From Diprion similis (lineage: Eukaryota > Arthropoda > Insecta > Hymenoptera > Diprionidae), in contig NC_060114.1 of NCBI RefSeq assembly GCF_021155765.1, forward strand, positions 5,518,001 to 5,582,000: DNA of 64,000 bases, in the 5' to 3' direction. This document shows, piece by piece, positions 11,447 to 22,500 of this stretch (the stretch's first letter is position 1; each line of letters starts with the position of its first letter). Under the pieces are notes generated by a model that was not told the DNA's origin, searched no databases, and saw nothing but the letters and a program-made list of their open reading frames with translations. The translations under genes and the position numbers were made by a program.

Positions 11447-12855
11447 AATTCGAGTCGTTTTTGTTTTCTCTTCTTTACCGACTATTTATTACTCATTAAA
11501 TTGCTATCAGCTTCTGTCATTTGCGTATTGACTAATCGTTGTTTAAATTTTTTTGCAATTGGCTAGAACACGCTTGCTGCTACAGGTGAGTAAATTATAC
11601 TTCGTTTTACGTCGCATAGCGCCTGCAGATTATCTTTTAAGGACTGTTTTAAATCTCCTTATTATACCACACATTTGCCTCAATTTTCATTATTTTTTCG
11701 CGCAAACATCAGACAGATGCTTCTTACGTTTCTCGGTTCAAAGATTTAAAGGAGACTCTGCTTCGGCTATGTCATCGTGGCTCTTGCGCAGCTTTAGCAG
11801 TTTTAATTTAACTGTAATCAGATATGCAAGCGCAGATCCAGACGCCAAAGCGCATGTGCGCGCTGTGCTATGGAATGGATCTTTTATTCTGCATAGTGTG
11901 CATACGGCTTACGGAATATTAGGTAGCACCCCTTTTTTACCGTTATTGACCATTCCATGTCCCGTTCCAAAAACGTTGGTTCTCAAGATCTGGCTATTTA
12001 AGCGCGTACAATAGTTCTACTCTTACCAGCCGAGTCATGTTTACTATTTCGCAAAAATGCGTATGCAAAAAATGCGAAAATGAGCGGTTGATAATGTTCA
12101 CTATGGAAAACACTATTACAAACCCTTCAGACAATGACGTCGCTATAACAGAACTCAAAACTCCGTCTTGACCGACCGAGGCTGTAATAATCATTGCAGT
12201 TCATCAAATTATTTCTTCTTACGTGCTTTAGATAGTTTTTAAAATGTAGAAAACTTACGGAACGTCGAGATATTCTCACGCATCCATAAAACAATACTTT
12301 CTGTAAAAATACCTGCTGTTTGCAATGCTTCGAAGACTATTAATTAGCTTGCACATATTAATTGTGTACGTCCTAAGTTCTTATCGTCAAATTAAAAAAT
12401 TCTGAACTTTCATAATTCCTTGCACTTTACACGGAATAGAAAATAGGAATTTGCTATATAGATTCGCGCGATCACAGGTATAAGGAAACATACTGCAATA
12501 AAAGTAAGCATTCTCTCAGTTTCACCAATTATCTCACCTTCAATCGGCACTGTTCTCATCTCTTCGATGACAAACATTTAAAAAAATTATAGAATACATA
12601 ATTTTGGTCGGTCAAGAAGCAGTAGGACTTTTAACGCCGATGTTTGCGATGCAGAACGTAGCTTTGGGCATTTAAAATGGCCGCCGATGACCTTCGGAGT
12701 AACCCAACACAGTCAGTTTTCGCTAAGAGAGCTCTCGTTGAGAGAGCGGATATCGCTTACCATTTGTTTGCGGACATATATCGCCTAGTATTTTCGTTAT
12801 TTTTCTCTTACCATCAGATCTAATGATCTGAATCAAACAATATAGTGTTGCAGTG
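11447..12855. promoter_or_regulatory. Probable shared promoter and 5' noncoding exon
   Basis: This 1.4-kb gap separates the TMTC4 start (minus) from the Tigger-derived gene (plus). On the plus strand a consensus donor, ACAG/GTGAGT, ends a short exon at 11585. The sequence GTGTTGCAG ends at 12853, two bases before the ATG at 12856, and would be a good acceptor. I infer an upstream noncoding exon ending at 11585 spliced to 12854, which would put both transcription starts within roughly 100-150 bases. A short inverted match (12160-12185 with 12603-12625, around GGTCGGTCAAGA) may mark an old small element in the inferred intron. The rest holds nothing I can name. Confidence 0.45.
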
Positions 12856-14832
12856 ATGGACTGCGACGGTAATTCAACGAAACGAAAATTGAACAATTTT
12901 ACACTGAAGCAGAAGATTGACATACTGAATAACATCAAATGTGGGAACAAATCGAGGTACGCCATTTGCCAAGAATATAATATTGGCGAAAGTACTTTGA
13001 GAAAATGGATACACGATGAAGACAAGTTGAGGGAATTTTGGAGCAAGAATAACACGTGCTCAAGCCATAAGAAAATACGCACCGAAGATAACCCGCATTT
13101 GGGAGAGGCATTATTCATTTGGTACAATGAAAATAGGATATCAGGAATTCCTGTTACTGGTCCTGTTTTGAAAGGTGAACATTTTTTTCCATGTACACTT
13201 TTTTAAATATTGTCGACACAATTTTGCGTCACAAACTTCCCGAAAATCATTAAATAACATCGGTACAGTGATTGTTTTCTTCGAAAAATTAACGAGTCTG
13301 TTAGATCATTAACTTTCTGTTAATATCTCAATTTTCCCGCCATACAATTAGTATTTATGTCTATACGGAAGTGTGAAAATTTCAACTTATCGATATAACC
13401 GAGAAGTTTATCGGATCTTCATTATTTTATTACTGTTATATTCCTACATAACTATTATATTTTTATATTATATCACATTCAGCAAAAGCCCGGATTCTAA
13501 ACAAACTATTGGATGGTAAAAAGAACTTTTCGGCGAGCAACGGATGGTTCAGTAAGTGGAAGAAAAGATACAACATTCGAGAACTGTCGATAAGTGGAGA
13601 AAAGAAACCGTCAGACGCGAACGCAGTTGAACAATGTATAATCGAACTATCGAAGTTAATAAACAGAAATTCGCTATCAAGATGCCAGATATTCAACTGC
13701 GATGAGACCGTTTTAAATTATAAAATGCTCCCGGATCAAGAAACCGGGAAAAAAATCGAGGAACAGCAAGAGTTGAAAAAAATCAACAATGAACGTGTGA
13801 CGGTTATGGCTTGCAGTAATTCTGACGGCAGTTTGAAGCTGCCTTTGGTCGTGATTGGAAGGTGGGAAAAACCAAGATCTCTCAAAAATATCCAGTCGAG
13901 TAATATTCCGGTATTTTATGCGAGCCAGCAAAAGGCCAGGCTGAATCGTAAGATTTTCAACGAATGGTTCGAAAAAGAATTCGTCACTCGCGTAGCCGGA
14001 TTTTTAACGGAAAGAAGCTTACCGCTTAATGCGATACTGATCGTCGATAACGCGTCGTCCCATTTAGCCATCAAAGCATCCTTCGGCGATATAAAGACAC
14101 ATTTTCTGCCGGTAAGTGCAGCTGCTTCTTCACTCCTGCAGCCGATGGAACAGGGAATTTTTCAAACCCTAAGAATCCACTTCAAGCATGCGCTGGTTAC
14201 GTCCGTCGTCAATGCTTGGGAGGATGGAATCGATGTGATCCGATATTCGAGATCAGTCAATTTACGTGAGGTCATTCACTGGGTCAATGACGCGTGGGAA
14301 GAAATCAGTCCAAGCAGCATGAGTAGGTGCTGGGAAAAGCTCCTGCCGGGAATTCCAGAGGAGAATCAAAATGCGCGGAACACTTCCTCTCAGATGATAA
14401 CTTCTTCCGAAATTCTCTGTGCTCTGCGGCGAGTTGACGAGTACAAAAATTTGACTGAGAATCAAGTCAATGAATGGATTGCTTATGAGAATATGGAAGC
14501 TAAATCGTCGACAATGATGACCGACGATGAAATCATTCAAATGGTTTTGAGCCAACGAAACGAGGATGCAACTAACGGTAATAAGCTCTTTTTTAACATT
14601 TCGTGGAAAACTTTCAAAACTCAAAATTCACGAGATTTTCATTTGTGTTGTGCATTTTTTAGATGACGAAATTACCTGCGAAGATGAAATCGAAGTTACG
14701 GCTACTGATACAGTCAACGCCATAAATCGAGTGATACATTACTTTAAGAAATCTAACTGCATGACTAGCTTAGAAATTTCCAATTTATACAAACTGAAGG
14801 GAAGAGCTCTTACAATAAAAATGAAATCGTAG
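12856..14832 (+). CDS. Tigger/pogo (CENP-B-type) transposase-derived protein
   Basis: Proteins of this group combine CENP-B-type helix-turn-helix DNA-binding domains with a DDE/D integrase-like domain. Exons: 12856-13174, 13483-14577, 14663-14832; all GT-AG, phases agree, product 527 aa with no internal stop. N-terminal HTH at about 10-65 (KRKLNNFTLKQKIDILNNI onward), second HTH with SNGWFSKWKKRYNI at about 125-140. DDE landmarks: Asp180 in NCDET, Asp295 in VDNASSH, and QPMEQG at about 326-331, where the third acidic residue is Glu329 instead of the Asp usual in Tigger/pogo. No terminal inverted repeats or TA target duplication were found around it. The spliced structure, intact frame and probable promoter next to TMTC4 suggest a host-domesticated gene; a recently inactive transposon remains possible. 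The alternative start GTG 12853 is less likely than ATG 12856. Confidence 0.88.
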
Positions 14833-15489
14833 TTTCGTGAGGTGTATAATTTATTATTTCTTTAAATTAGGTTGTTGTTCCTAATACAGTTTTAAGCAGA
14901 TTTTATAATTCAATAGAGAAAAGAAAACAGCCGTATTAATTCATCGATTACATTCATTTCATATTTTCGTACATTTATGATCATTTGAAACTGAGTTGTA
15001 AAGAGGATAAATTATTTAGAAACAATTTGAATCTTCGTTCAATTGGCTTGGATGACAGTAGGTAAAAAGATTTGTATTCAGTGAAAAATTTTCTAAAATC
15101 TTTTCATTCGATTAACGTCAAATCAGAATTGAACTATTAAAAAATGTAACATTGAAACTGCGTTTCTTACTGATCGATGTTTTCCACACATCTTATAATC
15201 AATCACGTTTAGATATTCTAAAATATAAAAAATGAGCTTGAAATTTATTTTGTTCGTTTTTACGACTTGCCGGTTTTTTTGTTTTCTTACAGTTAAGCAA
15301 TATGGCGTCGCATCGGATTATCAGCTGATCTTTAATGAGTAAATTTTGCATCGACATCCACCAAATAAAACCTAGTGCAAGTAGTTATGCTTCTCTTTTG
15401 TCACATCGAGTTGATATGTAGTACAAAATTCGACAGACAGATACTTGAAGATGACTACGAATCATGAGTAGCTATTATATTTTCGTCAG
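14833..15489. other. Intergenic, nothing identified
   Basis: AT-rich spacer between the stop codons of two convergent genes. It should contain both 3' untranslated regions; an AATAAA occurs near 15365 on the plus strand. I see no repeats or further coding. Confidence 0.5.
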
Positions 15490-17416
15490 TCAGATGACGT
15501 CTGCGGATATGTTAAACCCCTCTAACACATCTTTGACGTAATTTTCGCCCGATTCTGCACCAAATCGCAATTCCCCTCGGCGACAGTAGGCCCAAGGCAT
15601 TCTGGGTGCAGAAAAAGCGACACCAAATTCTCCGTCAGAATCCAAGGCAACGATTCCGACTGATTTTTTGAACCTCCTCGTGGCGGTTTCGACCACGTTC
15701 TTGACCGCTAGCATGGCTAACTGCCCGCGTTTTGCTTGGAGCGACATTTGACCGACAAGATTGAAACAGAGGCAGGACTGCATTATGGATTCTCCGTGTC
15801 CAGTAGCGACGCAACCGCCAATCGACGAATCGGCGTAAAAACCGGCACCGACTATCGCCGAGGAACCGACTCTCCCCGCCATCTTGCCACTTCCGCCACC
15901 GGAAGAGGATCCGACAGCGCATCGTCCCTCGGCATCAATAGCGACCACACCAACGGTACATGATTCTGGAATTCCGGTATCCTGCCGATCTCTTGATTGC
16001 AGGTGGAAATTCGTGAGCCTGCCGCGAAGAAGCTTCTCGACTTTTAATCCCGCTGCAAATTTTTGCGCCCCCTTGCCAATCAGTAACGAATGCTCGGTCA
16101 ACTCCATCACTTGCTTCGCAAGGGTTATCGGATGAGCAATGTCTTTTATGGCACCGACGGAACCAACCTGGAATATTTTTTTTTGTGAATATCCATGAGT
16201 GAATACAGTGTTGCTGGCAATTACTGTTATGGCGCGAAACGATCACTCTGCAGGTCGATACTAGATTGTAATCAAGATGTTTTTTGAAACATGACTAACA
16301 TTATTGTTTCGTTTTTTGGAATTTAAAATGAGAAATGAACATCTCAGACGCTCCACATTTTTTCTATAAGGTATTCAAAGTGGCGATGAATTTGGATGAA
16401 TGAAGAAAACTTAACTATGAACAATGTAATTGAAATCATTTTTCTGTCAAATAATCAATTGATGATTAAAGCTTTTGAAAATTGTTGCGTTTTTAGCTTG
16501 CAATTATATCCACTTCCGATAAAGCAACTGTAAAAAAGTGGAGACTGTATCAATTGATCCTAACAATTCTACAGAAAGATCACATTTTCCTAGCGCTTCT
16601 CACGATTCGCCAAGTATTGCGAAAAGAAATTCAAAGGAGTTAGCCATATTTTTCCGCGATTCTTGGAAGACAAAATGCATTCGTCTTCGAATCAATTTCC
16701 AGGAGAGTTTTCCTACAATTTTTATCCTGATGGAATCGAAAAGGACAGCGAAAACATTATATATTACTTATAAAACTTGGACATTTTGACATTCATATTC
16801 ATTCGAAATATTCACCACTTGAAAATACAATAATTTAGATTTTCGATCCCTTGGGAATTGACAACTGAACGAGAATACTAGCTGATTATATGTACAGTAA
16901 ACTATTAGCTTCACAAACAGTTATTTTTGTATCTTTCTAAATTAGTCGACTTCATTTTCCCCGCAATAGAAGGAGTCAAATATGAGTCAACTATGCCTTC
17001 GTAATTGGAATGTTACTCCATAATTCATAATCACTACATGAATCTCGACTACCGTCTCATAAATAATTGAAGCATGTTGGAATAGCGAAAATTAAATTTT
17101 CAATGAATGAATTACGCCAATGGCAACGTTCAGAGGGCTCACTCTGCCTTACCTTCAGGGTTGTGCCGTTCATCATTCCCGCGTCAAGTTCAACCTCACC
17201 ATCAACATTGAAAACTGATCCGTAGCCAGCATTGAAGTGTTGATCATCTTCCAGGATACTTATCGTCATTTCAACTGCCTCGACTGACGATTTTCCATCA
17301 CAAATTGCGGCATATCCTTGAAGAACCGCGTTGTTCAGCGCAACTTGTTTACGGCTAGTCGATGATCCAGAATGCTGGAATTCTATTCCGCCATGCGCTA
17401 TTATAACTGGATCCAT
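15490..17416 (-). CDS. ASRGL1: Isoaspartyl peptidase/L-asparaginase-like Thr hydrolase
   Basis: Ntn-hydrolase of the Asparaginase_2 family. Members are made as a precursor that cleaves itself before a threonine, which then acts as nucleophile on L-Asn or isoaspartyl peptides. Two exons: 17153-17416 and 15490-16167, intron phase 0, 313 aa (human ASRGL1 308). Family landmarks: HGGIEFQHSG near the N terminus, NAGYGSVFNVDGEVELDAG at about 67-85, nucleophile Thr159 in CTVGVVAID, GRVG at 186-189, ATGHGE further on. Oddities: the residue before Thr159 is Cys instead of the usual Gly, and the substrate-binding Asp of the GRVGDSP motif is Ser190 (GRVGSSA), although Arg187 is kept. Specificity may therefore be altered. 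Start ATG at 17416 was preferred because upstream in-frame codons lack ATG. It is divergent from the small plus-strand gene at 17895. Confidence 0.92.
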
Positions 17417-17819
17417 TTTAACACGATTCAAAAACTAAGCATCCACAGTCAGGTTCAATACTGCAGTTTTTCGAGTATAATTTTTTCTAACCATAAATTT
17501 TGATCACCAACTGCCATGTTGAGAGTTTAGTTATATTGAAGACTTTGAGATACTGTGTGAACTTAGGCAATTAGAATCAGTTGTACACTTTTGCTCAATT
17601 TTTAGTCTTTTGGTTAAAGAGTGAATCAATCCATTGGTTCTTATTTTGCTTCGAAAAATGAAATCGTTAAACTGCGTGCTAAATGTAATAATAATAAGTA
17701 TATCTACTCTGGCCGTCGTGTTATATTTATCTTAGTTACATTGTTTTTGCAGTAAATTCACTTTTCTGGAATTGCACTTGTGTCAACCCGTCCAATGAAT
17801 TTGAAGATCGTGAAATGTG

Positions 17820-17857
17820 TATAAATTATACGGAACGCACGACTTGAGTTAGTCATT
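17820..17857 (+). promoter_or_regulatory. TATA box and initiator of the 17895 gene
   Basis: TATAAATTA at 17820-17828 is followed 30-34 bases later by TCATT (17853-17857), the spacing of an arthropod core promoter. The next ATG, at 17895, opens a frame with a signal peptide, which supports the reading. Confidence 0.45.
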
Positions 17858-17894
17858 AAGAAGTATCTGCGGCAGAACTTTAACTTATTCAAAG

Positions 17895-18128
17895 ATGAAA
17901 TTCACCGTCGCTGTACTTTTTTTCACAATGGTGTTCTGTCTACTATACTCTGCCGCTGGTTGGCAGAATGAACAATTGAATTTCGGTGAATCCAAAATTT
18001 TTACACTGAGTAACATCATTCCGATTTATGTTTGGCTTCAAGAACCTTCATTCTACTCAATCAAATCGCAACTTTCTCAAGCTGATGAAAGTTTTACTTA
18101 TATGTATACCTACGAGAGAAAAGAGTGA
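17895..18128 (+). CDS. Putative small secreted peptide
   Basis: A 77-aa single-exon frame, not recognised. Residues 1-22 (MKFTVAVLFF onward) have Lys2, a strongly hydrophobic core and an Ala-Ala-Gly end, a convincing signal peptide. The mature part of about 55 residues has no cysteine and is rich in aromatic residues and Ser/Gln, ending in YTYERKE before TGA. A TATA box and initiator sit at the expected distance upstream. A possible splice donor overlaps the stop (AGAGTGAGAC), so the frame could also be a first exon. With no family match this could be a lineage-specific secreted factor or chance. Confidence 0.42.
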   Translation: MKFTVAVLFFTMVFCLLYSAAGWQNEQLNFGESKIFTLSNIIPIYVWLQEPSFYSIKSQLSQADESFTYMYTYERKE

Positions 18129-19537
18129 GACTTAGCAAACAGATTGACTGACCTCGCATGCGCATGATAATCGAAACCCATTGGTGGGTTTGATAGTACC
18201 GTGGCAACAGTTTCGTCTGCAAGACAGGCGAGCCAACTTACTCGAAACGAGTCGTGAGATGTTAAACTCGCCCGCGCCAAATGGCGAATTGATATAATGC
18301 TGTCCCGATGACTCGTAACAGTCATGAAACATCACTCTCTTAACAATGATCGTTTATTCAGCCTTTCCAAATCACTATATCAACTATTCGATATCTGCTT
18401 AACAAGCTAAAAAAAGATCGTGTCACGTGTATAACCCTAGTTTGACAGCAGTTGGGAATTCGACGAAGGTCGCGCATGCGCAGTCGCACGTTCAATCTGC
18501 TATGTTCACCGTTTCCTCTCGATACATACTCCATGAAATCATTACGTAGTACAATGATGCCAAAGAAATGACCAGACATACATTTATAGAGCCTGATGGT
18601 GAGCAAACCACTATGGACCCGAGTAAACTGTAAGTGCGAGTGATTAAGTTCGACTATTCTTTTACGATCCTTGAATATCACTCTAATGCTCATTCCTCTA
18701 TGTTATACAGTTGAAATCTCCGAAGTTATCTTGGAAACCATCCCCGATCTAATAATCGGTAGGTGAGAGCGAGTAATTCCGTCCCGTCTTTTGCCATCCT
18801 TGATTATCCAAAGAATGCTCATTCCTCAGTCCTCAACCAATATCATGGTCATTCATACGAGACCGGCGACCGCCGCTGTCAAACAAGCTTTTACTAGGCC
18901 AAGTAAAAAGCTGCATCCTCAAGAAGTAAGAGAGGCATCGTTTTTATCAACTGCGCCATCTTCGTCCGGATTTAAAATGCGTTTGACTTGCATCTGATAC
19001 TATGAATGTATTCAATTGTCGAATTAATCACAGAAATAAATCTTGTTAAAGAAAATATTAAACAGAACTTCTCAACACTCTGTAATTGTTTATAAATCAA
19101 ATTCCGTAGTAATCAATACTGAGGAAATATTTTCAGGTGAATTTATAAACGTTTTTGAATATAGCCGCAAATGCAGGCTTCACAAAAAAAATTCGGAAAA
19201 TGACTTTTGGCAGACAAATTCAAAGGCAAATTGGAAAATAAGTGAAACACACGGGAATAATTTGTTCACAGGGTTCTCATATTGTCTACAATATATATTA
19301 TAATATAATAATATAATATATTAATAATACGTTTCTCTATGTATAATGCTGAATACAGTATAGTACAAATTCTCAACTAATTCTCAATTTTTCAACATTC
19401 ATTCAAACATCAATTGCCGCAATTGAACATGCAATGCACACACAATTATCGTATATGTATAATATATCTCGTAAGTTTTACAGATTTCCCATACGTATAT
19501 AATGAAACATGTTTAATGGAAAGAAAATTTGTTTTAA
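18129..19537. other. Intergenic, 3' side of the LDL-A gene
   Basis: No convincing gene. A minus-strand frame at 18358-18693 lacks any domain or splice support. The segment at 18640-18700 resembles 18780-18830 (both include AATGCTCATTCCTC), suggesting a small local duplication. A palindromic GCGCATGCGC lies at 18472-18481. The stretch 19300-19340 is AT-rich. The minus strand carries ATTAAA at 19512-19517, a possible poly(A) signal for the LDL-A gene. Confidence 0.45.
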
Positions 19538-22500
19538 TTAAGTAAATGATCGGTCCCTGCATCGTTTCTCATCCGTTCCATCCCCGCAATCATCTATCCC
19601 GTTGCATTTCACACTTCTGGTGATGCATCTTCCGTTTCTATATAAATGCATAAAATATGAAAATTAGATAACCGCATATGAGTTTGGTATAAAAATATAT
19701 GATATAGGTGTACATGTGTAGCGCGTATCTGTTTCTTTTCAAATCCCATTCCGAAATATAATGGAAATATGATGTACAGTTTGAATATCGTTGATGGACT
19801 CTCGACCTCAAAAGAAATTTATAATCAAACATACCGGAGAGGTTACATAGATATATATAGTCATGCTATTCAAGGTATCGTAGGTAGTATCACAGTGAAA
19901 TAAAATATATACGCTGTCATTTTCAGTCATCTCGAAATCGTTGCGACGACTATAAATACCTGATATCGTCGGCTTGGAGGAAGTAACTGTTGTTTTAGCT
20001 TCGATTTGAAAAATGTGATGTTTCACCAGCATTTTTTTTTCATAATATTTAGTTAGCATCACTTGCGGGAGAAATGAATTATTGGTTTAATTACATAAAA
20101 AAATCACTTTAAAATAACTACTTATTTTTATTTTGTGTATCATATATGATTAATAATATAATTAAACTAATAATTCATATTTCCCGCACGTGATGCCAAC
20201 TAAAAATGATGAAAAAAATTGCTCGTGAAACATCACCTTTTTTAAAACGAAGCCGAAACAACAGCTTTTTCAAGGCAAAGCTGAAACAACACCTTCTTCC
20301 TGCCAGCCGACGCTATACTGGCTAAGTTCGTCCTCGAGCTATACTTGAATCTCGAAATACGAAACTTCGAGACAGTTGACACATACGTTTGTGATTATAC
20401 ACCGTGCCCTGCAATACTTGGCACCGATCGTGTGCAACAGTGATGCAATATATTGCACACATCCAATTTCTAAATAAATGTACGCGATTTACAATCAGGT
20501 TGAAAAGTTGTTGGAAAAAAACATGATAAAACAATATCTCGAAAAGTGTAACTGCAGCCAATCAAGTTTGACGGATCTAATTTACAAAAACTTCGTGTAG
20601 ATGAAAAAAGTCAAAGCATTACGTTTTAATTGTAAGAACCATTATTATCAACAATATCAGATGAATCGCATTAGCTGCAACGTTTTCGGCGTGTCTATAA
20701 ATAAAACAAGCTATACGTATTTTTCCGTCGATACAGCTGGCAACTCATTGCATTAACCTTTACGTAAAAAAAAATAAAAAATTGTCGAATAATGCGATTT
20801 CTCCGACGTGGAATTCATTTTAAGGTATTTACAATTGAGATTCAGCGTTTCAATTTTTTTTCGTTCAATCGCAAGGATGTTTTTGATAATTAATTGAACT
20901 TTTTAACCCTTAGCTTTCCTACTATCTTTTTATTTTAGCATATTTTTGAACTGGCTATGTAGGTCCCCAAAATGAAGCAAGCATGATGTCGTATATTTAC
21001 CCGCAAGTGAATTCATGTTTGTTGCACTTTCCGTGGCATCCATGAGGCTCGTCGGATCCGTCGTCACAGTCAGCGAGTCCGTCACAGAACCGCATCTTTG
21101 ATATACACTGGCCGTTATTACAGGTGAATTCGGTCTCCAGCGGACAAGCTGAAATAACCAATGCATTTTGCTTACTCACAGAGTTCACGATACAGATGAA
21201 TAAGTTTGGAATTATCAGAAATAGACAAAGTTTCTCGCATTTATTTGAAACAGAACAGACAGTTTGACATTACAAAAAACCGGTGAAATCGTTTTTACAA
21301 CAGTAACCTGATCCGTAAACAGGTACAAGAGTTCGATTTTTAAATGTCAAGACCATTAATTGCTCTTTTTTGTTTGTAGGGTCAGCGTTTTCAGCATCTT
21401 AATTGCAATTTACTGAAGATTTTAGGTAGTTTTTCCGGTCGTGAGTGGTCAATTTCTTCTTCCTAGGGACGGCAGTGATGTCCCAAGGGTTGAAAGTAAA
21501 GCAACTACCGACTGCGCATGCGCGAACCCTTTCTTTACAGCACTGAGTTGAAATTTGCGACTTTCGTCCCGCTAAACTGCTACCGAAATCCCTACCTTTC
21601 ATGCACATGTGATAAAAAAAAAAAAATTTACTCTAAAAATCGAGAAATCACGATTGAGTAAAGCTTTTCTATTTCAGTCAATGAAAATAATCTTCAATTG
21701 TCTCAAAAATGAGAAACAAATCGGGACACAAAATCGAACAAACGATAAATTCGTTTGATCTGACTAGAAAATTCTATAACTGATGGTCTGAAGCGATTCA
21801 AAGTTCTCTTATTTATCTCCCTTTAACGTTTGGACGATGTGATGCTCAAACCTTAATTTTTGTTTGTACCCCATTCCATTGAGTAATTGCATTTAAACGA
21901 TCATTCATGGTCAAGTTACTAATTAATTGAGATTGTTCATTAATTGGATGAAATTATACAGCTCCGCTTCTAGATACTGACACAGAAATCAGTCTCTTAT
22001 ATGTGGCTGTGGGTCTCTATACTTCTTGAATGTACCCGATTCTCAGATATCATTAAACCACGATCGTGCTCTCGTGCCTCTTACCTAAGGTGCAGTTGAT
22101 TTCGTCTGAAGCATCCCAGCAGTTAATGACACCGTCACATCTTTTCTCGAGCGGCAAACACGACGTTTCATTTCCGCACCGGAAGTGCGTCTCGAGGTCG
22201 CAGGCTGAAAATAGATAATTCAAATACATAAGAGGCTGACTAGAAATAGGCTCTCTTACGTTGGAAAATAAATTGGCATCAAGGCAGTTCGGTCGGTACT
22301 ATATAAATGACAAGTCCAAAATAGTGTCATTTTTTTGACCTCATTTTTCTCGCGAGATCACATCGTTTCTAAATATGCCGATTATTCAATCATGGCAGTG
22401 ACATCAAACGATTCATTCGTTCAACGACACATCAAAGTAACTGCATCCCAAGGCTTCAAATATGGCGCCGAGAAATTCGAGTGAGAAAGCTTTTTCTGCA

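Noticed and set aside
18358-18693. 111-codon minus-strand frame
   Set aside because: No domain, signal peptide or splice partners; start and composition look random.
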